From Priapulus caudatus (Eukaryota; Priapulida; Priapulimorpha; Priapulimorphida; Priapulidae), in NCBI RefSeq assembly GCF_000485595.1, contig NW_014578831.1, forward strand, positions 3,393 to 54,528: DNA of 51,136 nucleotides. Direction: 5' to 3'. Below the pieces are notes generated by a model. That model worked only from the letters and a program-made list of their open reading frames with translations, did no database searches and had not been told where the DNA came from. Made by a program: the position numbers and the translations under genes. Positions 30,010 through 41,469 of the stretch are shown in pieces. Position 1 is the stretch's first letter; every line of letters begins with the position of its first letter.

Positions 30010-30290
30010 TTCTTCAAGTGGGGGAGGCCCAATTTGAGAGAATGAAGCGTCCATGCGGGGGGCTGAGTTACTTCCCCCGGGCGCGAAGCGTCCCCCTTAG
30101 CGAGAGAAACCAGGCGACCAACGCGGGGTGGGTGTTGTGGGAGGGGGATCCTCCTCCTCACGGCAGGGAGCTTTTTCAATTTTGCACTGAAATTGGAAGC
30201 GATCTGTTGCACATGGAAGGTGCAACATTCAACAATATTTTTAAAATGAAAGAAAACGGAAATAAACACCTTCTTCAGTACATTGTCTAT
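30010..30290 (+). repeat. Dispersed repeat R1, copy 2
   Basis: CGGGCGCGAAGCG, GTGTTGTGGGAGGGG, CGGCAGGGAGCTTTTTCAAT, TGCACTGAAATTGGAAGCGA and AAACACCTTCTTCAGTA align with copy 1 in the same orientation. Non-coding. Confidence 0.7.
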
Positions 30291-30948
30291 GTAGCATGTC
30301 AACGATAGTGAAGTTATATAATTTGCCATCAATATGCAATACATGCTAATAGGAATAAAGAATAATGAAATTAGCTGAATCTTTCAGGCGCGTACAGAAA
30401 TTTCCATTTCTTCAACCTGGTAATTAGCTAAAAAAATAACATTGCTGAATGCATATTTAAACACTATATTAACATCACTCGACTTAGCTTTTATCTTTAA
30501 GTTTATCTTTCATGCTTGCTGACAACAGTTTTGCCTTTAAAACCAAGCCTGCTAGGATATTACATAAAGAATACAGCCAACTATTTATTAATTAAAAAGA
30601 CTTAAAACTAAAAGTGCAAATAAAACTAAAAAAGAAAAAAAGGAACTATATAAATATATACATAAAACTAACGCTCATAGGGTCGTATGTACCCCAGGTT
30701 ACTGCCGGAACGCTACCCCTGGTTCCTGGTTACGGTCGGTATACCGCTCTGCTACGCTATGTGCGTTAGGCTCTGCGTGCTGCGCGTACTTAAGCTGTGC
30801 GTACGCGTGCGCGTAGTGCAGTATAAGTACAATGGTGTCGCATAATGCAGGCCCGTAGCGAGCTTTATATTGGGGGGGGGGGGTTCGATTTTTTCTCAAT
30901 GTTGTAATTTGCTGGCCAGGCGCCGTGTTGCAAGATTTGTACTATGGG
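30291..30948. other. AT-rich spacer
   Basis: No gene recognised. A run of 11 G at about 30875 is followed by the foldback element. Confidence 0.45.
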
Positions 30949-31393
30949 AGTGTCTATATCAGGCCGGTACAGGTGAGATTACGGTACGCCATATATTGCT
31001 AATATATTGACTAATCGCGATAACTTGCGTCAATAAACTCAATATATCAACAGAGCAGCTATAGCTAAGACATATGCCCTTGTGTCTTATAGGTATCTAT
31101 GAATTTAGAAATTTAATCATCTGTAATTCACTTCGGCGCGCATATATTTGCTATATTGGACTAATCAGTGCGTCAATAAACTCAATATTCACAGAGAGTA
31201 TATGAATTCAAGCCGGTACGCGGAGTCATCATTTGCCCATAATATAATTCTAGATACCTATAGACACATGTCTTAGCTATACTCTCTGCCTGAATATTGA
31301 GTATTATTGACGCCCTGCGATTACTCAGTCAATATATTAGCAAATAATATGCTGTACCGTAAATCTCCCGTACCGGCCTGAATATAGACTTTC
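30949..31393. mobile_element. Foldback element with about 150-bp inverted arms
   Basis: The left arm (30952-31100: TCTATAT-CAGGCCGGTAC, GCTAATATATTGACT, AGCTAAGACAT) recurs inverted in the right arm (31240-31390). Both sides are flanked by the 13-mer TTTGTACTATGGG (30936-30948 and 31394-31406). Long arms and a target duplication of 9-13 bp suit a Mutator-like or foldback element. No coding capacity. Its inner part resembles 36030-36150. Confidence 0.8.
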
Positions 31394-31439
31394 TTTGTAC
31401 TATGGGTGCGGTCTAACTAACCCAAAGTCGCCTGCAGCA

Positions 31440-31740
31440 CGCGAAGCGGGCGGGTGTGTGGGGGGCCACTCCCCCAGAAAATTTTCAAATTAGACCCCTC
31501 AGCATTTCGTTTTCTGCGCAGCAAGGGGGAGGTCCGGACTCCCCTGGACCCCCCCTGTACACGCCCCTCTCGGGGCGTGAACGGACCAGGCCGAGGGCAG
31601 CCAAGCGACGAGCGGAGGAGTGTGGGAGGTGGGTGTTCACTGTTTCACCCTCCCGCACGATGCGAGATTTTTGCCAAATTTATTACACTAAAATGGACGA
31701 CCTGAAGTGAAATCTCTTGCAATATTTTCAAATATATATT
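31440..31740 (+). repeat. Dispersed repeat R1, copy 3
   Basis: GGAGTGTGGGAGGTGGGTGT, CACCCTCCCGCACGA, and TTACACTAAAATGGACGACCT align with copies 1 and 2. The GC-rich open frames across it are not believed. Confidence 0.7.
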
Positions 31741-32756
31741 TTTGGCTTGGGGGGAGGGGGGCTCGGGGGCGGGGTTCGTTCGTAATCCCCCAAACCCGCC
31801 CTGGCTACGGGTCATGCACATATGCAAGTACGCGTACTGCTATTCGACCCTCGATTCGAGCCTCCGAAGCACATGGATAGCGCCCGAATGTCCGCACGGT
31901 ATTGGAGGTAAATACGCGCTGCTGCATGTCTGTTTGCCTATAGAGTAAGGCATAGAGCGGACTTCGTTCAAAACTTTGTAAAATTTTCCAGTAGGCAGAT
32001 GAAAATGTTGGATAAACACTCTTTTGCTTTTTCCCCCCTTCCTCTCCTCCTTATTCCCTCTTCTTTTCTTGCATTTCTTTCCCATCTACAAAATACATAT
32101 AGACATATTTTTTCTGCAAAAAGTGGGGGCCGGCCCAGGCCCCCATTTGGCCCCCCCGTTATGCCGCCGCCCCTGATAGCTAATTCTAAAATTTAACTTT
32201 AAATAGCTATATATATGTACCGTTGTTTTCCACCGTTGCCAACACACAAACGTAGCCGGAGCGCCACCTATCGATACATTTAGGTATGATTCTCAGTAGT
32301 GAAAATGAAAAATCTCAGTAGTGAAAATGAAAAATCTCATAGTCGAAAATGAAAAATGCTCAGTATCCGCTGAAAGATGGAAAAATCTCAGTAGTGAAAA
32401 TGAAAATCTCATAGTAAAAATGAAAAAATACTTCAGTAGTGAAAAATTGAAAAATGCTCAGTAGTGAAAATGCAAAAAATCTCAGTAGTGAAAATGAAAA
32501 ATCATCAGAGTGAAAATGAAAAATCTCAAGTAGTAAAAATTTAGTACACAAATGACCAAATCTCAATGGTAATAATCACTGTCCAAACGGCGCCCCATTA
32601 GGACTAAACGCAGAGATTGTGTTGTTCTATTTTGCAGCTTCTTATTGTAGTGCATGTGTAGAAGGCATGTGATGTATATTTGATGGTATTACTACTGTTA
32701 TCATAGCAGTGTGTAGAAGGTATTATTAGGGGTAAAATACAAAATGATATTACTGT
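31741..32756. other. Intergenic with 22-bp minisatellite
   Basis: No gene seen. The tandem array is given separately. Confidence 0.5.
32290..32545. repeat. 22-bp tandem array
   Basis: About twelve imperfect units of CTCAGTAGTGAAAATGAAAAAT, with units of 20-24 bp through small indels. Extremely A-rich on the plus strand. Confidence 0.92.
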
Positions 32757-33798
32757 TTAAGTTTTGTTCTTTATTGTCAAAAATGTCAAAATAATATTGG
32801 TCCAGTAAAATTTAGTCCGGTCCAGTAAATTTTGCTGGCTTGGTGGACCGAAGGTCCAGTGTTTAGAAATTTCACTCGTGAAGACTGCATCACAGGCTCT
32901 GGCTGACGTGAAGTTTAGATCTAGGAGCTGAGGTGCTGGCTCATCAGTATGCTCTGCTAGCAGTAATGACTTGGCTATTTCCAACTTGAAGTGAACAAGC
33001 TGCAGAGTGCACTCTGGATACAGACACCTGTAGAGCAGCCACGAATTGACAACACAGAGGTCGAGTAGGTGCATGATGATACGTTTATACTATTTCTTAG
33101 TTTTCATAGTGTTCCGATACAGTGAAAGGAGCATGTCACATTTATCAACACTGCTCATTCTTATTGTAGTAGGTAACCATGGATGGACAGTTGATCTCAA
33201 TATGTTCCTTATTTTTTCTGTCATAGCGTTTCACTTCTACAAGTGGGTGCACTCCATGCACATTTGATGCCACTGTTACAGCTTTATTATCAAACCATTC
33301 ACAAATTATAATGCTATGTTCTCTGTCAACTTTATAGTCATAAGCCCCACGTCCTTGTTTTTTTTAGTTCATTTTCTGATAACAAGGGACAAGCTTTGAT
33401 TCGGTTCTTCATCACAGTACAAGTAGCGAATATATCTTTCTTTTTCAGCTCGGCTAACAGTGCCGGTGAGTCAAAATAATTGTCAAAGAAGCAATAACTT
33501 TTCGGAGGTACAGCGCTCAAAAGCTGTAAGACAACTTTACCTGATGCACCAATGCCACCAGCAGTAATCTATGCCAGTTTCCTCTACTGTATTATCTTCA
33601 TAAAACTGCAACCTGTGTGCATAGCCAGATTGTCCAGCGAGTACCCAAACCTTGTATCCCGATTTCTTTGGCTTGTTCTTCATGTATATTTTCAGAGAAT
33701 GTCTCTCTTTGAATGGTATAATTTGTTCATCAACTGAGAGAAAGCGTTCATCTTCTGCACACTGAGCAAAGTTTTTATTAAGACTGGTAATCAACCTC
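32757..33798 (-). pseudogene. piggyBac transposase relic
   Basis: The exon opens after AAAACAG with RLITSLNKNFAQC and RFLSVDEQIIPFKERHSLKI (first catalytic Asp in VDEQ), then GYKVWVLAGQSGYAHRLQ. After a frameshift near 33545 come SYCFFDNYFDSPALLAEL (second Asp, FFDN), KDIFATCTVMKNRIKACPL, then, following another shift, WFDNKAVTVASNVHGVHPL. A third gives VDKCDMLLSLYRNTMKTKK with the third Asp, and a stop where KxWY is usual. All three catalytic Asp are still readable but in different frames. The C-terminal part to 32757 is poorly conserved. This is a PGBD-type piggyBac. Confidence 0.85.
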
Positions 33799-34318
33799 CT
33801 GTTTTGATTAGAAAAGAAAGTAACACTGTTTCCCCTGTTTAGGCAGGCATTCGGAAACCTCTGGGGCAGCCATATTGAAATTCAAGATGGCCGACATAAC
33901 CAGCAAACGCACAATTACGATGTCATGGACAAACCCTATCGTGTGACATATCAAATTGGAGGTCGGGCTGAAAGCAATGCATCTGTTTTCATTTAAAGGC
34001 CGTAAAAGCAATAGTATGCAATATATTTGCTAAATAGTCTGTCACACCCATCAAGAAAAAAGTCAATTATGTAACTGAAGATCACCCAGGAGGTAATCAG
34101 TAAGGGCTGTTGACAGCTTGTCTGAGTTTGCAACTTTCTTCTGAAGAAACATAAATCTTGTCAATTTCCTCTTTTCTTGCTTTGCTTAACTCCACAAGTT
34201 TTACAACAGTCTTACGTTTATGCAAACATATTGAACAATCTGACTTCAGCTTTTTTGGTGAAGGTTCACCAGATGTTGTAGATGTAGACACGTTGTCATT
34301 TGCAGTTGGAATACTTAC

Positions 34319-34681
34319 AGTTTGCATTTGTATACTGAAGTCCTGTATAAGTGTTTTGATAATTACACCACCCTGTTTCGAAAGATTGATTTTTGAGTTC
34401 GCGTGAGACAACACGAATAATAGCACGTTTAGTGGCATAGTTCACAGTAGAAATAGAATCAATTAAATTATTTGAACTGGCAATTTGTAGCAATTTGTTG
34501 GTTGTAACAAAGTCCTTTTTATTTTTATTTGGGGAGTGCAGCCAAACGACAAATCCTGTCCGAATTGAACGAGTTCTAAGAGAGTTAGTTGTATCAATGA
34601 CATCAGCAAAGGAGTTCAAGAAGAATTCTTTGTCTGCAGCTGTTCTGAGCCTGGTAACTTCTGATGATATGGAGGGTGAAG
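34319..34681 (-). CDS. Exon of an unknown gene
   Basis: A 363-nt exon lies between acceptor TATTTTCAG and donor GTAAGT. With one preceding base the frame is open throughout: SPSISSEVTRLRTAADKEFF, LNSFADVIDTTNSLRTRSIR, TGFVVWLHSPNKNKKDFVTT, LLQIASSNNLIDSISTVNYA, IIRVVSRELKNQSFETGWC. I do not recognise a domain. A second stretch in another frame (34300-34097: PSPKKLKSDCSICLHKRKTV) may belong to the same gene. Because splice sites and frame agree, I rate it as a probable true exon; function unknown. Confidence 0.5.
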
Positions 34682-34755
34682 CTGAAAATAATTAGAAATG
34701 AATTACTAAGTGATCTGGATAAATTAAAACCACCACTGTTTGCAAGCAAACAATT

Positions 34756-34791
34756 AATTTATATATGTATATATATGTATATATATATATG

Positions 34792-34822
<31 letters not shown>

Positions 34823-34850
34823 GTGTATATATATATGTATATATATGAAT
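34756..34850. repeat. GTATATAT microsatellite
   Basis: (TA)n with regularly spaced G (TGTATATATATA units). A plus-strand open frame across it gives only I/Y/M repeats. Confidence 0.95.
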
Positions 34851-35229
34851 CAGAGATTAGAATTGTCCGCCGATTGGCGGAATTCCGCCGATTTGACAGC
34901 TGCGTGAATCGTGCAAATCCGGTGGAAAAAAAGAAAAAAGAAAAAGGAAAAAAAAAATTCCTGGGGGTGATGACTATTTCTGTTTCAAATGGCTATTCCA
35001 ATCAATACAATATAATATCGTTAATATTTGTTTTGACGTCAGCACCAACCAATTCTGCCCGTTGTATATTTAATTTCTTAAACTGCTAGACAGGTAAACA
35101 TTAGTGTACTGCCTGTGAACTTTTAACATGGTTTGAGCAAATTTTTATATTGCATGATAATTTTATATTTTTATTATTCATGCTTGAAAGAAATGTTATA
35201 CTTGTTTTCTACCAGTTTAATGTATATTG

Positions 35230-35690
35230 TTAGCCATTATCTTCCATCAACGCCAACAATTCTGTCAACAAGCTCTCGCGATCTGTGAATTCTTCTGCAG
35301 TACCGGAACTGAAATTGAATTTAATATTATAATTAACCTCATGTTCTATTCCGTAACATTTAACGTCGTTATTTGACGTCGAGGTAACAAAGCAATCGCA
35401 TTTTTACTATCAGCCTCAGGCCAAAAGGCATTAGGATTATCATATAGGCAATAAAAGCCTCTCCAACATACTTCATGATAGGCTACATGTACATGTACAA
35501 CAGTATTTCACACATGTCACAGCACAGTGGAATTTGAAATAACTTACGCTTTCAGGGATGCCATTTCATCCTGTTTGTGGGCTTTTACTAGTTTCATAGT
35601 TCTTTCACGGCAGGACTTCTTGGTGACATTTCCTTTTTTGAGCCACTTGTTGATATTTGCGGTTACTGGTCGTTCAGGTGTCAGAGAAAA
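35230..35690 (-). CDS. Last two exons of an unknown gene
   Basis: Exon A (35548-35690) starts after TTTTCAG and ends at GTAAGT: FSLTPERPVTANINKWLKKG, NVTKKSCRERTMKLVKAHK, DEMASLK. It leaves in phase 2. Exon B (35230-35308) starts after AATTTCAG in the matching phase: SGTAEEFTDRESLLTELLAL, MEDNG and stop TAA at 35230-35232. The two join without a frame conflict. The protein end is basic in exon A, then acidic and leucine-rich in exon B. I recognise no family. Upstream exons should lie to the right of 35690, but the MITE at 35906 and noncoding sequence follow, so they are beyond it or lost. Confidence 0.6.
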
Positions 35691-35905
35691 CTGAAAATAA
35701 ATAATGGTTGTATTTTAGTAGATATCTTACACCAGTGGAAAATTGATATGCAATGTATAATCTAATAGTTTTGATAGAATATTTCAATTCGAGTTTAAAC
35801 CAAAAAAACTGGGTCGTTCTTGAAGCAAACTCATCTAGGCCTAATACTAGTCTGATCAAGCTTGCAACTAGCTCCAAGAAACGGTATTGCTAGGGTTAGC
35901 TTACC

Positions 35906-36281
35906 CTAGGGATCCTGTATACAGAGAGTTGCGCCAACTCAGGATTTGACGCCATTTTGTTTCCAAATGGATCCTCACCGCTGACGCTTAAGTACAGCGC
36001 TGTATGGATACGCTGTACAATGGTCCGTAGTAATTAATTAGACTAATCGTGCTTCAATAAACTCAAAATTTACAGAGCTTATAGCTAAGACATGTGTCTA
36101 TGTGTATCTAGATTTCTAGAAATGTAACTCAAATCGTTCGCGCCATATAATAATTTAATTGTACACTTTCTTACGGCCATAGCCGTGCGTATCCATTTGG
36201 AAACAACATGTCGTCCAGCGACCACGTGACCGATTTTGTCCGACTCGTCATGGCGTAACTCTCTGTATATAGGGACCCTAG
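35906..36281. mobile_element. 376-bp MITE with about 30-bp inverted ends
   Basis: Left end CTAGGGATCCTGTATACAGA and right end (inverted) CTAGGGTCCCTATATACAGA, continuing GAGTT(G/A)CGCCA. TTTCCAAATGGAT occurs inverted inside at both ends. It is flanked by CTTACC (35900-35905 and 36282-36287). The interior (36030-36150) resembles the foldback element at 30949-31393. Confidence 0.85.
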
Positions 36282-37173
36282 CTTACCCTAGTGTGTACAC
36301 GTTAGTCACACAGCCTGGTCGTGCTAGCTTGCAACATACCACGAGCACAGCTTCTGAAATATTTTCAGAGTGATTAACTGATTATCTGCAGAATTCCAGT
36401 TTCTCATATACCCATTTCTGATTCACACTTTTTCATACGCCCAGTTCTTAGTTAGAATCTCTCATGATCAGTTTTGATCAGGACTAGGTGTGATTTTTGT
36501 GAAGAATTCGGTACCGATTTTGATGACTAGATTTTTGGCCTTAATGAGAAAAGAAAACATGAAAAATTGAGTTAATGCAGTGTCCTATATAGCAAAGATT
36601 ATATAGCGTGGAAATTCGATACGTATTTATCCAATTTCGATGACTAATAGGAGAAATAAATACACGTTTTGATACTTACGCGTATGCGATGGCTAACGCG
36701 TCTTGAACGAACGCGAATCACTTCCTGGTACGCGAATGACGTCACTATAGTACACACAAACTGATGACGTATCAGTTCGCGTTCGCGTACAAGTCGCTGT
36801 GCGAAACCTCCCTAATTCCTTTAAAATGACTCACGTGGGGTTTTTTTGCTTGAACATTCATTGTATCAGGAAGGATTGGATATGATGGGACATTTTAAAT
36901 AGCAGTGTATATTAGTTTATGATAAGACAAGTAAGCATTTACTGTATGAGATACTGTGTGAGATGGAAATTTGCAAAGAGATATAATCAACTGATTGAAC
37001 CAGAATGCAGTTGTAGGTTCTTTGGCCAAACTGTGAAACAGGTTGAATCTTTCGCTAGCATAAATTCAGCCGAGAGTTTTATCTGAATTTTTGAAAAAAT
37101 CGATAATTAAAGTCGCCTACAAAAGAAGTCGACTTTTCCTAAATGAGCATTGATGTAACGTACAGAGTATCTG
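36282..37173. other. Intergenic with promoter-like GC block
   Basis: See 36700-36792 for a CRE-containing block. No coding exon recognised. Confidence 0.45.
36700..36792. promoter_or_regulatory. Possible promoter block with CRE site and inverted repeat
   Basis: A full CRE (TGACGTCA, 36737-36744), a half-type TGACGTAT (36765-36772) and an ETS-like ACTTCCTG (36719-36726) lie between inverted arms ACGAACGCGAA (36707-36717) and TTCGCGTTCGCGT (36776-36788). CpG-rich against an AT-rich background. It could serve the minus-strand gene ending at 35230, but no transcript start is visible. Confidence 0.35.
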
Positions 37174-39299
37174 TTGGAGATGTTATTCAGTGTACATTAT
37201 GGTGCTTTGTACGATGAAATATATTTGCAAGTGAAATCTTCCAATGAATGCATGCTGAAGATACTCTCAAAACATCCTGTGTCGAATATTGTACAATTTC
37301 TAAGACTTGTACATGACGTTTTACATATAGCTACAAGGCCATGGAAGCGCGAACGATTTTGTGAAGAAGCTAATGTAGTTGTCAATCATTTCTGTGCATG
37401 ACAGTGTCCTTAAAGCTGTACGTCTTTCATCTAAATCAGATTCTGTTAATCGTGATTCGACACATAGCAATGAGTTCGTGATTTGTCCGATATACCGGAT
37501 AATAGACGATGCGTAAGGATGTTGCATTTTTGAAAGTCCTATTTTTAAGTCAGTCTCTCCAATGTATAAATAGGTGTGTACAGACAACTGAAGTTGCCGT
37601 TTCTGCTCGGAGTTCTTCAATGTGATTACCACGAGGCGACATTCGCATTTGACTCATTTAAATTGAAAATATTCAGGCTTGCATCATTGTGTCAAGTGAC
37701 AGACAATGGAGTGTGTTGCGAAAGAGTCTTGGGAGGCTTTTGGGGTGCAACTTAAGTCGACATGAACTGTCGACTTTTGAAGTAGTTCCGTTGTACCTAG
37801 TGTATTGTTTCTTGCAGGGCTGTGGATGTTTAAAGTGTGAAACTGGGTGCGAGATACCGTCACATGTCTTTTTGCGTACGGCTTGAAAGTGTAACTATTG
37901 AAGCAGAAATATTGGTGTCAGCACGTTCTGACGGTAGAGCAATCATGAAATAGCCAAGTGTATATTCTTGGCGCTGACTGTTTCCAATTTTGTATCTTCA
38001 AATTGAACCGATATTATGCTTGCGAACTAAGGTTCTCGATATGAACATTTCACATGTGTTTTACTGTACATTCGCACATTAATTAACCGTCTTCAAGTGA
38101 TATGTCTTGCTACTATGTCGTACTGCATGGTTGACGAGCATGTTGAGGGTTTGAAACAGTCCGCAGGTCAGATTGAATACAATTTTGATTGTTCTCTAGC
38201 TGCTGCTAGGATTTCTCTTTGAACTGATGGCGTGTGATCCCCCATGAAACATTTAGTGCTTTAACTGTAAGCATTGCGCTACTATGTGAAAAACTCAGTC
38301 ATTATTGGCGTTGGACAAATTCCCTCAAAATGAAGAATGGGGTGGCGCTGCCTTTTCATAATCTGGATGATTGGTTGTAAATTTCTCGCCTCTTTGAATG
38401 GTTTTAATAATGCTATAATTGTATTTTACCTTCTCGATTCTATGTAAGTATTTGTACAAACTCTGATCACTTTTGTCGATAATCCTCGTTCAGTTCATAT
38501 AGTGAAAGTAACTGTTCGCACAGATTGACAGTCAAGTGACCCAGCCAAATTGTTCAAGAAGTTCTTGAAATATAAACTCTATCTGGGACTGCGTAATGTA
38601 TGCTTCGTCCGTCAGCAATCTAGTTTCATTCAATCTTGTAACCACCTATCATCGAATATGGATATTTTGGTTTTTTGAACAATCACTGTTGCTTACATTT
38701 AACGCAGTGAAGTGCACATATGACAGAAAGTGGGCGCTATCAGTCTCAACACATTCACATTTTCTATATTCATTTACGTTTGAGTTTATTGAGACAGTCT
38801 GCACTTTCATGGAGGTTCTTCATGGGCAGATAATTCACGATGTTTCGTCACATCTACTGGAACGTTGATTACATTTTCCACGTATAGCTAGTGCCTACCA
38901 CGTGTGCTAATTGCTCGTATCTGCATGGAATGGGATAATGGGAGCAAGAAAAAAAGTCGTCTTCAGTGATGTATTCTTAGCTGTGAAGGTTGAGAGGGAA
39001 ACCCATGCATTAGAATAGATTAGTTTGCTACTGTTGCCATTTATTATGCGACAGCTTGCACGTCGTTAGCAGCATCACTGTACGCTCATTAAGCTGAAAT
39101 GTAATTTGTTGAGATATTTACACATGACTTCTGAATTCATCATTTTTCATTGTAACCTTGGCAATAATGCTTAAACCTTGTTTGTTGACAAACTGAACAA
39201 ACATATGATAGGTCCATCATTGTTACGTTTGATAAATGGTCAATGCAGTGTTTTAATGTAGAGTTCCTTTGTCGTCCCGTGATCTCTCCTTAGAAAATT
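37174..39299. other. Unassigned stretch
   Basis: A minus frame of 103 codons (37632-37321, including ESDLDERRTALRTLSCTEM) and plus frames at 37174-37401 and 38596-38868 are open. None shows a known motif or bounding splice sites that fit. They may be decayed coding sequence. Confidence 0.35.
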
Positions 39300-39453
39300 A
39301 CTCAGGTTTCTGTCTAGAATTTCTATGAGTGCAGCTGGTGCTGTTTGTATTCTTCTCTTTAGATGACAAATTCCAGCTTGCCTGCTAGCCCGTTTGCTTA
39401 CTCGCGCACTGCCTGCCCTGTATTCCTCGTTTAGATGCAAATTCAGGTTCGCT
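39300..39453. repeat. Tandem array of about 70-bp units, left part
   Basis: Two or so degenerate units of CTTTAGATGCAAATTCAGGTT, GCTTGCT-GTCTAGCCGTTTG, CTTACTGCGC-CTGCTGTAT. The array resumes at 41925 beyond the LTR element. Confidence 0.7.
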
Positions 39454-39897
39454 TGTCTTTAGAACAGGAATGGAAGATATAAAGTCAAACTTGTTGTTGG
39501 TGAACGCGGAATAGTCTTTTAATAACGCATACACAGTGTCGTCACATCGCACAAAGAGACAAAGACGACGCGCATACGCGCATACCGGTGTGCCTCAGGC
39601 CCGCCGCCAACCCGAATCCTCTCCTCATCTCTCTCCTATCAATTTCCCCCAAACTTCTACAAGCGATATTGCCGCCCCCACATGTACCACGTTCTCAGAA
39701 GACTACGTCCTACCCAATTTCACACTGACTCTCGAAAACTTGCCTAACTAACACGTCCTGCCATTCTCCCTAATACCTATCAATGTAGCCGCCCATCTGA
39801 TTAAGCGAAGCTGTCAGCTGGACTTTATGCCTTAAAACAACTCCAGTCTAGCTCATGACTAATCCATGTAACGCCGTATAAAGATAGACCGTTAACA
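39454..39897 (-). repeat. 3' LTR of short element
   Basis: Aligns with 41470-41924 throughout (GATATAAAGTCAAACTTGTT, AATAACGCATACACAG, TTTCCCCCAAACTTCT, GACTAATCCATGTAACGC), with many small indels. The polypurine tract adjoins its inner edge. Confidence 0.82.
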
Positions 39898-41383
39898 TTT
39901 TATCTCCCTTTTCCAAAACGATGACACCTGTCATCGCCCTTCAGCGTCCTCGCTGCTCTACACTTCTAACGCTACAGCCCATAAAACCAATTCAAAAAAA
40001 TGATATTACTACCGGGCCTTATATTATCGTCCTACTCAACCCAACGAGAGAAACGTCTTTCTGTCCGATTAATCACCCACATATCAATAGCACACAATTC
40101 AACAATCAAAATACAATAAGCGTCACATATGAAGTGTAGAAAACAGTTACACGATAAAAGTCGTAACCACAATAGAAATAGAAAATTAAAATTTGGGCAG
40201 TAAACATTTTGATATCGCTGATGACTATCATTTGCGTATATTTCATGGCTGTAACGTACGTGGCCGTATGCGACTGCAATATTACCGATACGCATTACCG
40301 GAAACCACGTTATAATGCCGATTATATCATCATAATCCAAGGCCACACAGGGCCATGCACACAGGCATTATAAACACGGCATTCTGATGGGACGTAACTT
40401 TGTCGACTTCCACACATCACTACGGCAATCATCAAAGACTCACTTCATATATCATCCATCATACAGTTCATAAATCATTACAGCCAATCAAAAAATACGT
40501 AAAAACTGATTCATATTTTCGATGAAATGTTTTAGGCCTATAATCAAAACTCTAATTTGAGAATGTGTTTAGCGGTCTGACAATATTAGTGGAAACGTAC
40601 CGCACTGGCTGAGCCACAATTCAAGAAAACAGATCACAAATTGTCTAAACAAAAGTTCACGACAATGGTTTTCCACACACAACAACAACGGTTAGAAGCA
40701 TATATCAGGCAAGAATACCGCGTTCAGTAAACACAACATCAAACCTACATACTATACATTTACCATTACAAATGTCCAGGTACAGCCTTGTGAAACATAA
40801 CTGGTGTCGGCGTTGCGTCTTATGAAAGTTTTATTTCTCTGCAGGTCAAGTATATACACCATCGACATACCTAAATGCAGCGCTTGATTACTAAAACAGG
40901 ATGTGAGCGGCGATAACAAGAAAACAACGTATGCGTGCATGCTTAAGCATGGTGTATAGCACGGACAAACCCTCGCAGTATTACAACTTTATTAAACTAA
41001 CGTTCACTTTAACTTACGAAATAATGCCGACACAAAGCATTGATTCACATACCCGTTTAAGTATTTTCCGTCTCGTTCATCTCTCGCGTTCTGTCCTTTC
41101 GTGTAACTGCATCCTTCTCCTTCCTTTCGTCTAGAATCTATTCTCCTTTTCACGTCCTTCCCCTCTCGCTGACAACCTGCCGACGCGGCGCGCCGCAACG
41201 GGTCCTCCACTATTTCCAGCCGATCCTTTCGTCGCCATCTGTCCATCGTCGCTAGCCCAGAGTCTGGCTCCCCATCATGTCTTCCTCTACATCTTCTTGA
41301 TGCACCGTTCTCTCTCCAGCTTCTTCGCCTCTCGATCCCGTTCGTTCCTTCCTTCTCTCCATCTTACCTTGCTGCTCATGAGT
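39898..41383. other. Interior of short LTR element, non-coding
   Basis: No gag, protease, RT or integrase motif in any frame. Open frames are short and random. The segment 41050-41380 is pyrimidine-rich (TCC/CTT words). Confidence 0.6.
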
Positions 41384-41466
41384 CCCGTAGATCGATTATA
41401 GGAGTAGGTAGTACCTTACGTTGCCTCCGTCAAAGGGATACCCAGATTTTGGACTGTCACGGCACA
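41384..41466 (+). tRNA. Degenerate full-length tRNA-His beside the 5' LTR
   Basis: CCCGTAGATCGATTATAG, GTAGTACCTTACGTTG, CCGTCAA, ACCCAGATTTTGGAC and TGTCACGGCAC follow tRNA-His in order from the acceptor 5' strand to the 3' end, with small insertions. It lies in the same position and orientation relative to its LTR as the intact tRNA-His at 12316-12390. The last 12 nt would serve as primer-binding site. Confidence 0.7.
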
Positions 41467-41469
41467 AAA

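Noticed and set aside
31454-31710. Overlapping proline/glycine-rich open frames
   Set aside because: They fall in a GC-rich copy of dispersed repeat R1 and are not conserved with the other copies.
32290-32545. CRISPR-like array
   Set aside because: Units are directly adjacent without unique spacers, and the genome is eukaryotic; it is a minisatellite.
34664-35089. Plus-strand open frame through the microsatellite
   Set aside because: It is a translation of TA repeats (I/Y/M) with no other support.
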